A stretch of 64,000 nt of DNA from Caballeronia pedi (GCF_001544915.2 NZ_FCOE02000003.1:248001-312000); one strand, 5' to 3'. Numbered from the stretch's first letter, positions 26,132-35,283 are shown. Numbers and translations are program-made. Notes: generated by a model not told the origin, from the sequence alone.

Positions 26132-26866
26132 TCAATTTGCTGCTGTTGCCGTGACGGGCGTGACAGTTCGCACCGTCTGCTTGAGTTGTCGGCGCTTTCG
26201 AAGATGGTCGGCCAGTTCGGCGAAACTGGAACACACCACGAAGTAGATGACCGCTGCGAAGGTGTAAAGCTCGACGAGCTTTCCATCTCTTTGAGCAATC
26301 TTCGCCGCGGCCCCCATGAAATCCGTAAGCGAGAGCACATAGACAAGAGATGTGTCCTGGAAGAGGATGATGGCCTGCGTCACCATAATCGGCACCACAG
26401 CTTTCAAGGCCTGAGGAACAATCACCAGCGAATAAGAATGCCAAGTGGAGAGGCCGAGCGCCTTAGCTCCCTCAAATTGCCCTCTGGGTACCGACAGCAG
26501 ACCGGACCGAATAATCTCGCAGAAGTAAGCGGCCTCAAACAGCGTGTACGTCACAAACGCTGTCAGTTGCGGACTGATTGAGACGGACATGCCTTCGGGT
26601 GAGAACTTCCGGAGCAGCAAGGGAACAAGGAAGAAGAACCAGAAGAGCACCATAATTAGCGGGATGGACCGCATGACCGTCACGTACGCCCACGCGATTC
26701 GGTCGAGCACCGGGATTCTGAGATGCCGAATGATGGCAAGTCCTGTTCCGATGACAAGCCCGCCCAAGAACGCGACAACAGTGAGCTTAAGCGTGTACAC
26801 CATGCCCTCGCCGAGAAACGGCAGGGCTCGTTCAATCGCAACAAAGTCGTACGTCATCGCAGTCAT
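26132..26866 (-). CDS. Amino-acid ABC transporter permease 2
   Basis: 244 residues with about five membrane helices. The coupling loop is FEGAKALGLSTWHSYSLVIV and the N-side segment MRSIPLIMVLFWFFFLVPL is typical of the glutamate/aspartate permease GltK type. It lies between permease 1 (18-bp gap) and the ATPase (28-bp gap). With permease 1 it should form the heterodimeric membrane channel. Confidence 0.9.
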   Translation of the reverse strand: MTAMTYDFVAIERALPFLGEGMVYTLKLTVVAFLGGLVIGTGLAIIRHLRIPVLDRIAWAYVTVMRSIPLIMVLFWFFFLVPLLLRKFSPEGMSVSISPQLTAFVTYTLFEAAYFCEIIRSGLLSVPRGQFEGAKALGLSTWHSYSLVIVPQALKAVVPIMVTQAIILFQDTSLVYVLSLTDFMGAAAKIAQRDGKLVELYTFAAVIYFVVCSSFAELADHLRKRRQLKQTVRTVTPVTATAAN

Positions 26867-26884
26867 CGTCCCAGCTCATCAACA

Positions 26885-27592
26885 TCAAGATTTCGCTGCC
26901 GTCGCGTACCTGCTGGAGACGCCAACTGCGGTCCAGTAGATAAGCAGCGACAACACAAAATAGGTAAGCGTCACGACACCAAAGGCTTCGAACGTTCGAA
27001 AGGTGAACTCATTCATCTGCTGTGCTTGTGCGGTGAGGTCGAGAAGGCCAATTGTCATCGCAACCGACGTGTTCTTGAGCAGCGCCAGTGCTTCGCTGGT
27101 AAGCGATGGAGCCATCGTCCGAAGCGCCTGGGGAATGAGCACACACGCATACTGATTCCACGACGATAGTCCGAGGGCGTAACCGGCCTCACGCTGTCCC
27201 TTCGGCAATGATTGAATACCCGCCCGTACTTGTTCCGCGACTCGAGCCCCCGTGTACAGTCCGATAGCAATCAGCGCGGGAACGAAGCTCGCCCAAGGGG
27301 GAGCCATACTTTTGATGGCAACGCCCAGAGAAGCCGGTACGACCTCTGGGAAAACGAAGTACCAGAGAAAGGCTTGCAGTAACAGCGGGATATTTCGGAA
27401 CACCTGTACGTATGCTCGGCTCAAAGCTCGCGCCAGGCTGTTGTTCACCGTTCTTCCGCAGCCGACCAATACGCCGAAGAAGGCTGCAATCAACGCCGCA
27501 CCGAACCACAGAATCACGGTCCACATCAAGCCCGACAAGAGCCAGTTGATGTAGTGGTTTCCGTCTACGGTTGTTTCGAATAGCAGGTTCAT
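26885..27592 (-). CDS. Amino-acid ABC transporter permease 1
   Basis: 235 residues. The GltJ-like pattern is seen: VQVFRNIPLLLQAFLWYFVF, EQVRAGIQSLPKGQREAGYA and the coupling loop ALGLSSWNQYACVLIPQAL. Together with the gene directly after it, this forms the membrane part of a glutamate/aspartate-type importer. It starts 48 bp after the binding-protein stop. Confidence 0.9.
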   Translation of the reverse strand: MNLLFETTVDGNHYINWLLSGLMWTVILWFGAALIAAFFGVLVGCGRTVNNSLARALSRAYVQVFRNIPLLLQAFLWYFVFPEVVPASLGVAIKSMAPPWASFVPALIAIGLYTGARVAEQVRAGIQSLPKGQREAGYALGLSSWNQYACVLIPQALRTMAPSLTSEALALLKNTSVAMTIGLLDLTAQAQQMNEFTFRTFEAFGVVTLTYFVLSLLIYWTAVGVSSRYATAAKS

Positions 27593-27640
27593 GGGGTGCT
27601 GTCTCCATGAGGGGCGCCGTGCTGACGCCCGTGATGTGGC

Positions 27641-28531
27641 TTACGAAGGTACCTTGTCGCTTGGGTTCTTCACCCGTTCTTTCAGGTCATCGCTCATTGG
27701 AAAATCGAGCTTGATGCCACGCGGAGGAATCGCGTCGACGAACCACTTCTTGTAGATTTGGTTGAATTCCCCGGAGGCCATCAGCGACTTGAGCGTGTCG
27801 TCGACGACCTTCTTGAAGGCAGGGTCGTCCTTTGCAATCATCAACCCGTAGGCAAGCGAGTTATACGACTCTGGAAGAAACGCGAAACCAGCAGGATTCG
27901 ATGCATCCGCCTTCTTGGCTGCCAGCAAGATGTCATCCTCGATGAACGCAGCAGCCCGGCCGTTCTCAAGGGTGAGCATCGACTCGCCATGGTCGTGGGC
28001 CGGGATGAACTTCAAATCCAGGCCATTTTTTTCACTGATTTCCTTAGCGAACTGCAAGGCGTTCGAGCCCTGGGTGTAGACGACAGTTTTGCCCTTCAGG
28101 TCTGCCGCCGTCTTGATACCGGAACTGGCCTTGACAAGCCATTTCGTGTGGCTGACGAAGGTTGCAACTGAGAAGCCAACCTGCTTTTGACGCTCCAGGC
28201 TGTTTGCCGTACTCGCGCATTCGATATCGATGTTGCCGTTGTTCACAAGCGCGATACGGTTGGCTGATGTCACGGGGACGTCCGTGACTTTGAGGTTCGG
28301 TATGGACTGCTTCAGCTTGTCGACGACCTTCATGCAGAGGTCGACCGAATAGCCAACGTACTTCTGGTTCTGGTCGAGGTACGAAAACGGCACAGAAGCG
28401 TCGCGCACGCCCAGACGAATCTCTCCGGTGCTTTTGATTTTGGCCAGCGTGTCAGCGGCCTGAGCCTGATGCGAGACAAAAACGCTCACGGAAGCGATGA
28501 GAACGGCGCGTGAGAAGAATCGGTACCCCAT
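27641..28531 (-). CDS. Amino-acid ABC transporter substrate-binding protein
   Basis: 296 residues with a signal peptide likely cut near residue 25 (SHQAQA). The mature protein is a family 3 binding protein of the GltI type: EIRLGVRDASVPFSYLDQN, VGYSVDLCMKVVDKLK, CASTANSLERQKQVGFSVA and GKTVVYTQGSNALQFAKE. Acidic amino acids or close analogues are the usual ligands. It is the first gene of the five-gene transport/aminotransferase operon behind promoter C. Confidence 0.9.
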   Translation of the reverse strand: MGYRFFSRAVLIASVSVFVSHQAQAADTLAKIKSTGEIRLGVRDASVPFSYLDQNQKYVGYSVDLCMKVVDKLKQSIPNLKVTDVPVTSANRIALVNNGNIDIECASTANSLERQKQVGFSVATFVSHTKWLVKASSGIKTAADLKGKTVVYTQGSNALQFAKEISEKNGLDLKFIPAHDHGESMLTLENGRAAAFIEDDILLAAKKADASNPAGFAFLPESYNSLAYGLMIAKDDPAFKKVVDDTLKSLMASGEFNQIYKKWFVDAIPPRGIKLDFPMSDDLKERVKNPSDKVPS

Positions 28532-28622
28532 GTTTTAACTCCTTAACAAGACTGCCCTGCCAAACGTTGGTCCCCCGGTACGTTCGGGTCTTTGCGATGC
28601 CCCCTCTGGAGCGCGCAACAAA

Positions 28623-28682
28623 AATGTAGGCAGGCAAAAACAAGAAGAAAAGACGACCCTTTCTTTCCAAATAGGAAAGAAA
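28623..28682 (-). promoter_or_regulatory. Promoter C of the GTCGTC-N23 set, with a perfect inverted repeat
   Basis: On the minus strand: TTTCTTTCC-TATTT-GGAAAGAAA (28682-28660), a perfect nine-base inverted repeat, then GTCGTC (28657-28652), 23 nt, and TACATT (28628-28623) as -10. The CTTTCC to GTCGTC spacing (16 nt) and the 23-nt spacer equal those in promoters A and B. It drives the importer operon starting at 28531. Confidence 0.65.
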
Positions 28683-29287
28683 ATATTTCGATTAACCATC
28701 TCGACTGCCGCTGCGCGTGACGGGACAAGGCTCCGCGAAGGGAGCCGCAGCGCAGGTCGGGCCCATCAAGCAAGCCTTAGTGAGGGAAAATGCTGGTAAG
28801 GAGCGCGGGATGCGAGGCGACGGCTCGGATGACAACTCACCCTTGGAACGAAGAATCCCGGACAACGCGACTGCGGTAGGCTCAGACAGACTGGCGCCGC
28901 TTTGGCAATTTGAGGCGACAGTGTAGCGAACGAGCACACGCTGACCGCGGCAATCGAGCGTCTACCGAAAGGCTAGAATCGGTCGTTGGTCTACTCGCAT
29001 CTTGTAACGTCCGCGCGACAAATCTTGATGATAGGGACTGGGCGTACTATGGACATTGACTTGCCGCGTAGCGATGCCGAGCCGGACGCCAGGATTTGCG
29101 AAGTCCGGGCCGCCCATCGGAGGTCGTGCCTATTAGCGCCACAGTGGTCGGGACCGCTATTTGATTTACCGACCCACCCGTGAAGTTAATGCGACGAGCC
29201 GACTGTAGGCACGATGGCTCCCAGCCGCTCGGTCGATAAAGCGCCTGACTGCGCTAGCCGGGCTAGGCCAATCGGAAGGAGGCTCAG
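28683..29287. other. Intergenic stretch, no gene recognised
   Basis: Short open frames exist on both strands, but none has a convincing ribosome site or recognisable motif. The right end holds the AGGAGG of the gene at 29288. Confidence 0.5.
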
Positions 29288-29560
29288 ATGATACGTAAGA
29301 CACTTAATGCGTCGCGGCTTCAGCAAGAGGTCGACCGCCGAATTCATCGACTGCACGAAATCGTCGAGGATGGCGTGAAGATTCGGGTCCCACGGCCGCA
29401 GTTGCAAGCGCCTGACAAGACAGGCTGTAACTGGACCATGGACCACTTCGGAAATGCGATAGGATTTGAACGCAACGTCGAGGAAGTGCTTAAGGCCGTC
29501 CGCGCAGAATATAACCTCAGTACTGAGGCCAAAGACGCTGCCAACCCGTTCGGGGACTGA
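29288..29560 (+). CDS. Small protein of unknown function
   Basis: 90 residues: basic N-terminal helix (SRLQQEVDRRIHRLHEIV), a middle with CNWTMDHFGNAIGFER and an acidic C-terminal helix. ATG 29288 is preceded by GGAAGGAGG, a strong ribosome site, and codon use looks normal. No signal peptide or membrane segment. It is not recognised as a named family and stands alone between two non-coding stretches. Confidence 0.6.
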   Translation: MIRKTLNASRLQQEVDRRIHRLHEIVEDGVKIRVPRPQLQAPDKTGCNWTMDHFGNAIGFERNVEEVLKAVRAEYNLSTEAKDAANPFGD

Positions 29561-29840
29561 CCGCAGGAGTAGTCAGTTCCTAGTTCGTTCTCGACGTCGT
29601 TCGAAATAGCGTTGTTGACGACATTGCGAATATCACGACGTAAATGAGCATCCTTCGGGTGGGAGAAGCGGACTTGCGCTGGCTTTCTCAGCCGTTGGAT
29701 GAGCAATGTCGAACAGAAGCGATGGCCTCTGAGCCTTATCCGCGGACCGTCCTCTGGCGCGTCTTACCAGCCCTGCGCAACCGCCCTGCTACCATTGCGC
29801 CGTCACTTAATCTTGCAAACAACGAGGTAATACGCAGCGA

Positions 29841-30345
29841 ATGGATATCTTCTATCACTCGCAAAGTTTCGAGCAGAGCGTCAAGAACGGCGCATGTCGG
29901 ATTGATTGGCTCCAGTAGCCCAAAGATTGTTCAGCTGTCACACCGCTTGCCGAAGCGGGTATGGGTCGTCAAAACGCCCAGAGGGATGAAAGGCTCGATA
30001 CAGCTTGTCGCTTCGCTGCTAATCAGTGAAGAGCCAAGCGTTGCCGTGCAAACCGACCAACCAAACGTCATCTACTACGACGTCTTCTCCCCTGATTCCG
30101 TCTTCTTCACGGATTCCGGAACGCCCGAGCGCATTCGAGAGGTCTCCGAGCACTTCCAATACCGTTGGCATACCGCGTTCAGCGCGAGCTTTCGAGGAGA
30201 CTCTGGATTGCAGGCAATGGAGGCGGATGTCGTGCGGGGGCTGGAGGCTTTGGTCGCAGATTGGGACAAGATTCAGATGCTCGAGCGCGTTAAGGACCGG
30301 GACAAGGTGCGGCCTATCAACCCCTTCGCGCAACCATCGAACTGA
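29841..30345 (+). pseudogene. Frameshifted copy 3 of the unknown ~167-residue family
   Basis: ATG 29841 opens MDIFYHSQSFEQSVKNG, matching the start of the intact family member at 61662, but stops at TAG after 25 codons. Around 29889-29900 this copy has one extra base relative to the intact gene. In the shifted frame the rest (LPKRVWVVKTPRGMKGS to INPFAQPSN) runs to the stop at 30345. It is more diverged than copy 1, so it is older. An open frame joining the second part to unrelated upstream sequence from 29644 is not considered real. Confidence 0.75.
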
Positions 30346-30570
30346 CCGAAAGCAAGCTTTGTTGATAAAAGTCCCGCCGCGAACGGCGGGATAAGAGAGG
30401 GCGCGCTCCACGCAAGAACGCACGGACAATATAGAGCGTCGCAGCTTAAGGTCTCAAGCCCCACGTTGAAACGGAGCATTTCAGATTGCGGTGCGTGCCG
30501 AAATATGACACGGACACGCTTGTCGTTGCATTTGACATTACGCTCCGCGCACACGCTGCACGCGTGTCCG
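30346..30570 (+). repeat. 3' flank of copy 3, duplicated at 62166-62405
   Basis: Beyond the stop codon, matching blocks (AAGAGAGGGC, CAATATAGAG, GTTGCATTTG, GTGTCCGATT versus GCGTCCGATT) occur in the same order and spacing after the intact gene. The copied unit therefore extends ~220 bp past the coding region. Confidence 0.55.
30371..30390 (+). terminator. Hairpin after copy 3 (stem TCCCGCCG/CGGCGGGA)
   Basis: Perfect eight-base stem with a CGAA loop, 26 nt after the stop. A related hairpin follows the intact gene at 62197-62216, so it is a conserved part of this gene's 3' end. Confidence 0.55.
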
Positions 30571-30579
30571 ATTGTCGCT

Positions 30580-30828
30580 CTAGCCGCTTTCTGAAGACAC
30601 TCTCGACGCAAGCAACGCGTCGAATGCTTCACGTGCTGACTGCAACTCAGACATTGCTGCTGCCAGCCTTGCCAACATCAAGGTCGGTGCCGCCCCTCCT
30701 TCCGCGTCGCGGAAGTGCTGCTCCAATGCGCCTGAAGCAGATTGCACCTCGCGTGCGGCTGCCGCGACACGTGCAATCGCTGCGGCCTCCTCCCTACTTT
30801 CAACTGGTTCCATCTGTTCTGCCTTCAA
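30580..30828 (-). CDS. Small Ala-rich helical protein, twin A
   Basis: 82 residues. It is clearly related to the protein at 54728-54955: both share AREVQSAS, then LARL(T/A)AA(I/M)(K/S)ELQ and AR(E/D)A(F/L)D(A/G)LLA. The composition suggests two or three amphipathic helices or a short coiled coil, with no signal peptide. The conservation between two distant copies supports that it is a real gene. Role unknown. Confidence 0.6.
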   Translation of the reverse strand: MKAEQMEPVESREEAAAIARVAAAAREVQSASGALEQHFRDAEGGAAPTLMLARLAAAMSELQSAREAFDALLASRVSSESG

Positions 30829-30970
30829 AGTCGCGCGCAGGCGCCGAGCGGCGCAGTCTTGCCGATGCTACGTCACGCCGGCGGCACTTGCTAGAAGAGG
30901 TTAGCAGCGTAGAGACGGATGCGTAGGCCCACCGTTGCATGCCGCGCGCGCCCGAGCGAAATCCTTCGAG

Positions 30971-31358
30971 ATGGGCGTACGGCGACGTTGGTCGATTGGT
31001 GTATCAGACTTGCAGAAGTACAACCGCTTGTTCTTTATTCCCGGTGAAGTCCACGACGGCGGCTCTTTCTCGACACGCGGTTCGATTGACCCGACGACCA
31101 ATCAACCGACTAACCCGTCCAACGTACCCTTTCCGCAGCCGGCAAGCGGTCGTGACGACTGGTTCACAGCTCTGCAGACCTGGGTAGGAAACGGCACCGG
31201 CACCGGCACCGGAACGCATCGATGTCGCATCTGCCGATGGAAGCGCTACGTTGCCGCTGTGCTCGTATCCGAAGATGCCGACATTCACCGGTGCTGGCGC
31301 TGTAATCAATACCTCAAGCTACTTATGCCAACGACATCAACCCTCTAGCATGTCATGA
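30971..31358 (+). pseudogene. Remnant of a tannase/feruloyl-esterase gene
   Basis: Two frames joined at about 31200 give a C-terminal tannase/feruloyl esterase: KYNRLFFIPGEVHDGGSF, corresponding to the RLFMVPGMGHC region with the catalytic His replaced, then GRDDWFTALQTWVGNGT, then in the next frame ERIDVASADGSATLPLCSYP. The frame change falls inside three GGCACC repeats (31193-31210), typical of slippage. The N-terminal two thirds are missing. The gene is inactive. Confidence 0.65.
31193..31210 (+). repeat. Three tandem GGCACC hexamers
   Basis: They lie in the decayed esterase where intact relatives would be expected to read Gly-Thr-Ala-Pro. The repeat probably grew by replication slippage and shifted the frame. 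Confidence 0.6.
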
Positions 31359-31889
31359 CCCGGTTGGTGATGAACCAGCCGGGTTGGCACTTCGGGATAT
31401 CTAGGCGCTTGTATGGTGGCCAGAGAAGCATATGAAGACGCGACATCGCCAATAAGGAAACTCCTTCTTGGTTTTAGAGGAAGCTTCTTCCGCACCTGCA
31501 AAACTCTTTTTAAAGAATCTAGCGAGTGAACTTATACGTTGACGAAGCACGTTGACCAAGCCTCGACCGAGGATACACCAGTCACGGAGAGGGCAGCTTC
31601 CGCATCGGACCACGAAGCCATCGCTATCTGCCCGTAGCGACTGGCGGTTGAGTGTTGCATGCGGAAACGTTCAGCCCGGCTGCGGCGACCGAGTTCGCGC
31701 TCTCAGACTCCGTTAGAAACTCAGACGGAGCCCAACATATCTTGTAGTATTTTTGCAAGCTCCTCTTGCGTAGGCAACGCAGTTTCATCGGACGCCATTT
31801 GGGCCCCTTTTTTCAGGGCCCCACCCATGGCCGGCGTGCTTCCGCGCGTCCCTTTATATCGCCCCGCCGCAAATGTCCCAGATTGGACG
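31359..31889. other. Intergenic stretch with a strong inverted repeat
   Basis: No gene recognised. GGGCCCC arms at 31801-31807 and 31816-31822 enclose a TTTTTTCA loop, placed ~70 nt after the end of the oxidoreductase gene on the minus strand and probably part of its transcript end. A 25-codon minus-strand frame (31798-31721) follows, which is too weak to call. Confidence 0.45.
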
Positions 31890-32924
31890 TCAGTCGAAAT
31901 GCACGGCAGTCCCAGACTGAGCAGCTTGCCGAATGGACGATGTGACTCGAAGCGTCTTTGTCGCGTCAAATCCGCTGACGAGTGGTTCCTCCTCACGCCT
32001 GATGACTGCTCCGAAGTGACGCATCTGCTCGATGTAGGGATTCGCAGCTTGAGACTCCACAGCGCCTTCCTGAATTGGCCGGAGCCAGCTTCGCTCACCT
32101 TCGTAAGACCAAAGACGCAGTGTCGGCAGAGCCAGCGAACCTTCCGTCCCGCACAGAAAATGACTCTCCACGGACGTCTTCGGGAAAGAAGCGTTCTCGC
32201 CGGACGAGGTGTCCCAACTAAAGGGAGAGGCGGCCGTATCGGACAACGTGATTGTCGCGACGGCGCCGTTCTTTAGCCGGAGCACGACCGCTGCCGTATC
32301 TTCCACGTCGAACTCGCGAATGGCGTTGGATGCGACGGCTTGCACGCTTTCAATTTCGCCGCATACGAAGCGCAGCAAATCAATCTCGTGAATCAAGTTG
32401 ATGAGAATCGGGCCGGCCGCTTTGGTCCGGCGCCAAGCTTCATTGAAGTATGCATCGTGCTTGAAGAACGTCGCGAGCACCGTCGCTGAGACGAGTCGGC
32501 CAAGCTTTCCTTCTTGCACCATTGACCGGGCGGTTCGGATAATCGGATTGTGGCGACGGTGATGACCCACCAGCAACGGCACGTCAGCATCTGATGCAGC
32601 TTGAGCCAGCCGCAGTCCTTCCTCCACCGTGTCGGTGATGGGCTTCTCCACGAGTACGGCCTTTCCGGCAGCAATCAGTTCCAGCGACATCGGGACGTGC
32701 AGTGCGTTGGGGGTCGCGATGATAGCGCCATCCGGTGAGGTCTTGTCGAACATCTCTTGATGGTCGGCGAACCACGGAACGGAGAATTCCTCTGCGAGCG
32801 CCCGCGCTGCGGGATTAGGGTCGGCGACTCCGACAATTTCAACACCTTGTGCGCCAGCGGCACCGACCAGATGAGCGCGACCAATGGCACCGGCGCCGAT
32901 AAGCCCAACTCTCGAAACAGACAT
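31890..32924 (-). CDS. Gfo/Idh/MocA-family oxidoreductase
   Basis: 344 residues. The NAD(P) Rossmann motif is VGLIGAGAIGRAHLVGA and the conserved VEKPIT near residue 95 carries the catalytic-region lysine. NLIHEIDLLRFVCGE holds the substrate-binding histidine. The C-terminal part is the usual alpha/beta substrate domain. It likely oxidises a sugar, inositol or sugar acid. It is last in a three-gene operon with an AAHS transporter (15-bp gap) and a sugar-phosphate-isomerase-like protein, divergent from an IclR regulator. Confidence 0.88.
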   Translation of the reverse strand: MSVSRVGLIGAGAIGRAHLVGAAGAQGVEIVGVADPNPAARALAEEFSVPWFADHQEMFDKTSPDGAIIATPNALHVPMSLELIAAGKAVLVEKPITDTVEEGLRLAQAASDADVPLLVGHHRRHNPIIRTARSMVQEGKLGRLVSATVLATFFKHDAYFNEAWRRTKAAGPILINLIHEIDLLRFVCGEIESVQAVASNAIREFDVEDTAAVVLRLKNGAVATITLSDTAASPFSWDTSSGENASFPKTSVESHFLCGTEGSLALPTLRLWSYEGERSWLRPIQEGAVESQAANPYIEQMRHFGAVIRREEEPLVSGFDATKTLRVTSSIRQAAQSGTAVHFD

Positions 32925-32939
32925 TAGAGTTCTCCGCGA

Positions 32940-34295
32940 TTAGTGTGTCGTTGCGTTGCGCAGCACTGGCGCAGCGCTGGCGCGACCTCGGCCTTGAACG
33001 TATGCAGCAACGATGGCGATTGCGATTGGCACCGTCAGGAAAAGAAACAACTGGCCAAAGTTCCACTTGAAGCTGAGCAGCACGGCGCCAATCGACGCGC
33101 CGGAGATGGCCCCGAAACGGCCGATGCCCGTCATCCAGCTCGTCCCGGTCGCACGCATTTCAGTTGGGTAGTAGCTCGCGGCCATGGCAGTCCACCCAGT
33201 GTTCGTCGAATTCGTGCAATAGCCGAGCAGGAAGACCAAGGTGATGAGTCCGGCCAGACCGACGTTCATTTGTGAAATTGCAACCGTGAAGATAAGTGCG
33301 GCCAGCAGGGTTGCAATCATGACTTTGTGGGCCTTAAAGCGGTCCATTTCCCAACCGATGACGATATTGCCCAGCGTTCCTCCCACTTGCATCATGGCGC
33401 CAACGAGTGCTGCGTCAGCCAGCGAGAAGTTGTTGTCCTTGACGATAATCGGCAACCAGCTGTTGAGGAAGTACACCGTCATCAGATTCATAAAGAGGCC
33501 GACCCACAGCGCCATCGTCACGGTGGTGTGAGGCTTGGACACGATGAGGCGGATGGCTCCCTTTCCCGCGTGCTCGCGCTCAGCGGTCACGAGTTCGGTC
33601 GTGGCGTCCACCGTACCCGGCTGAATCTTGTTGATAATGCCGGCGAGCGCAGTGCGCCCTTCGTGCTTCACAGCGAGAAACTTCGCCGATTCCGGCAGAA
33701 CGAAAAACAGCAGGACCGCGAAAATGAGTGGAACGACGCCGCCGACCACAAGAATCGAATGCCATCCGTGAGTGGGGACCAGATAGCTAGAGAGGAACCC
33801 GCCACCCGCCGCACCCAACGTGAAGCCGCAATAGATGACTGTCACCATGACTGAGCGATGCTTCTTCGGCGCGTATTCAGATGCCAGCGTCGCGGCGTTC
33901 GGCTGCGAAGCGCCGAGGCCCAGGCCGGTCAGGAAGCGCATGACCGAAAGCACCTCGATATTCGGCGACCACGCCGACGCGAGGCTCATCAAGCCAAAAA
34001 AGATGACCGCGCCGATGATGACTTTGCGACGACCAAAGCGGTCGGCCAACGGACCGCCGGTCAGTGCACCGATTGCCAAGCCGAACAGCCCCATGCTGAG
34101 AACCGGGCCAAGTGCGGCCCGGCTAATTTTCCAGTCAGCGATAAGCGCCGGGGCGATAAACCCCATCGCGACAACATCGAACCCGTCAAGAATCAGGACC
34201 ACAAGGCCCAAAAGAAGAATCTTCCAGTGGAAGCCGCTAAAGGGCCTCGAATCCAGGAACTCCTGGACGTTCAGTTGCTTGGCAAGGGTGGGCAT
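32940..34295 (-). CDS. MFS transporter, aromatic acid:H+ symporter type
   Basis: 451 residues from ATG 34295; the in-frame extension to 34412 overlaps the upstream gene and is not used. LILDGFDVVAMGFIAPALI in helix 1 and GGPLADRFGRRKVII in the first loop are diagnostic of the AAHS family (BenK/PcaK-like), and LPESAKFLAVKH ends the first half. It imports an organic acid by proton symport, probably the substrate of the neighbouring isomerase and oxidoreductase. About twelve membrane helices. Confidence 0.9.
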   Translation of the reverse strand: MPTLAKQLNVQEFLDSRPFSGFHWKILLLGLVVLILDGFDVVAMGFIAPALIADWKISRAALGPVLSMGLFGLAIGALTGGPLADRFGRRKVIIGAVIFFGLMSLASAWSPNIEVLSVMRFLTGLGLGASQPNAATLASEYAPKKHRSVMVTVIYCGFTLGAAGGGFLSSYLVPTHGWHSILVVGGVVPLIFAVLLFFVLPESAKFLAVKHEGRTALAGIINKIQPGTVDATTELVTAEREHAGKGAIRLIVSKPHTTVTMALWVGLFMNLMTVYFLNSWLPIIVKDNNFSLADAALVGAMMQVGGTLGNIVIGWEMDRFKAHKVMIATLLAALIFTVAISQMNVGLAGLITLVFLLGYCTNSTNTGWTAMAASYYPTEMRATGTSWMTGIGRFGAISGASIGAVLLSFKWNFGQLFLFLTVPIAIAIVAAYVQGRGRASAAPVLRNATTH

Positions 34296-34332
34296 TACGT
34301 GTCTCCTGGTGTTCAAACCGGTGCGGTGCGGC

Positions 34333-35178
34333 CTAAAGCAGCCCGCGGATGTACTCGATGCTGTCGGCGATGGCTTTCTCGTCGTCTTCGTAGGCGGGAT
34401 GCAGATAATCAATCTCGAGTGCTAGCAGGCCGGTGTATCCGTGCTTGCGTAGCTCATTGAAGGCTCGCGGGATGTCGATGAGGCCCTGACCGACCGGGAC
34501 GCTCGGCCAGAAGGCGAACTCGCGGGGATTGCCACCCTTCGCGGCAATGTCTTTGACGTGCGTCGCTCGTGCATACGGCGCGAGCTTTTCAATCGCAACT
34601 GCCGGGTCTTCAAGCAGACGCAAATTGTTCGCGGTGTCTAGGCATACGCCGAGCGCAGGCGAATCAACCGTCTCGATAAGCTCGACCAGTTCATCTGCGA
34701 ATAGGTCGATGTGGTTCTCGATGGCGAGTACGACACCGTGACGTCTTGCGTGGCGAGCAGCGTCGCTCAGCAGAGGCACCAGGCTGGCTTTGTGCTGCTT
34801 CCAATCTTCGATGCGAGTGCGGCGGCCGCCGCAGCAGATACGCATCACCTTTGCACCAACCGCTGCGGCAATTTCCGTGTGCCTTTTCAGGTCTGCCACC
34901 TCTTCCGGAGCCGCGCCCGAGCGTAACCCGCTCGGATGACCCCACGCCCACACCCGCTCCAACCCAAAGCTGTCCAATTGGTTGCGCAGCTTGGTTACCT
35001 CGTCGGAAGTCGGGTTTGGCAGGAAACACGATTCGAGCGATACGCCAGAGACGCCTAATTCCTTTGCCCGGTCGACGAAACCTTGCATGGTGATTCGGAT
35101 ACCGGGGTCTTGTTCCAGTCCGGCATAGACCTCGCCGAAGTAGCGGTGGTAGCTGTACGAGTCGATGGCTAGCTTCAT
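34333..35178 (-). CDS. Sugar phosphate isomerase/epimerase-like TIM-barrel protein
   Basis: 281 residues of the xylose-isomerase-like TIM barrel family. Metal ligands are likely Glu in VSLESCFLP, Glu and His in LAIENHIDLF, Asp in GVCLDTANN, His in ATHVKDIA and the C-terminal LALEIDYLHP. It isomerises, epimerises or dehydrates a sugar-derived acid. It is first in the operon, directly divergent from the IclR gene. The 105-bp gap contains a clear inverted repeat. Confidence 0.85.
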   Translation of the reverse strand: MKLAIDSYSYHRYFGEVYAGLEQDPGIRITMQGFVDRAKELGVSGVSLESCFLPNPTSDEVTKLRNQLDSFGLERVWAWGHPSGLRSGAAPEEVADLKRHTEIAAAVGAKVMRICCGGRRTRIEDWKQHKASLVPLLSDAARHARRHGVVLAIENHIDLFADELVELIETVDSPALGVCLDTANNLRLLEDPAVAIEKLAPYARATHVKDIAAKGGNPREFAFWPSVPVGQGLIDIPRAFNELRKHGYTGLLALEIDYLHPAYEDDEKAIADSIEYIRGLL

Positions 35179-35194
35179 ATGGAGTCTCGGTAGA

Positions 35195-35211
35195 TTGGTT
35201 TACTTTACCAA
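35195..35211. promoter_or_regulatory. Inverted repeat TTGGT-N7-ACCAA, candidate IclR operator
   Basis: A symmetric site in the divergent gap, 17 nt upstream of the isomerase start. It covers the first possible start of the IclR gene (35212), which supports a downstream start and an operator role. Confidence 0.5.
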
Positions 35212-35283
35212 GTGGAACAGCAAACCACATTAGGCGTTAACCCGGCTGACGTCCAGATGAACTCGCGAACCAGTTGGAATAGA

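Noticed and set aside
28986-29183. 65-codon plus-strand frame in the gap after promoter C
   Set aside because: No ribosome site, no motif, and the composition looks non-coding.
29644-30345. A 233-codon frame that would make copy 3 an N-terminally extended protein
   Set aside because: The first ~65 codons have no similarity to the family, while the true start sequence MDIFYHSQ lies in a different frame at 29841, so the gene is frameshifted and not extended.
31193-31210. Short tandem repeat as a possible CRISPR-like array
   Set aside because: Only three six-base units without spacers, inside a decayed esterase gene. No CRISPR array was seen anywhere in the window.
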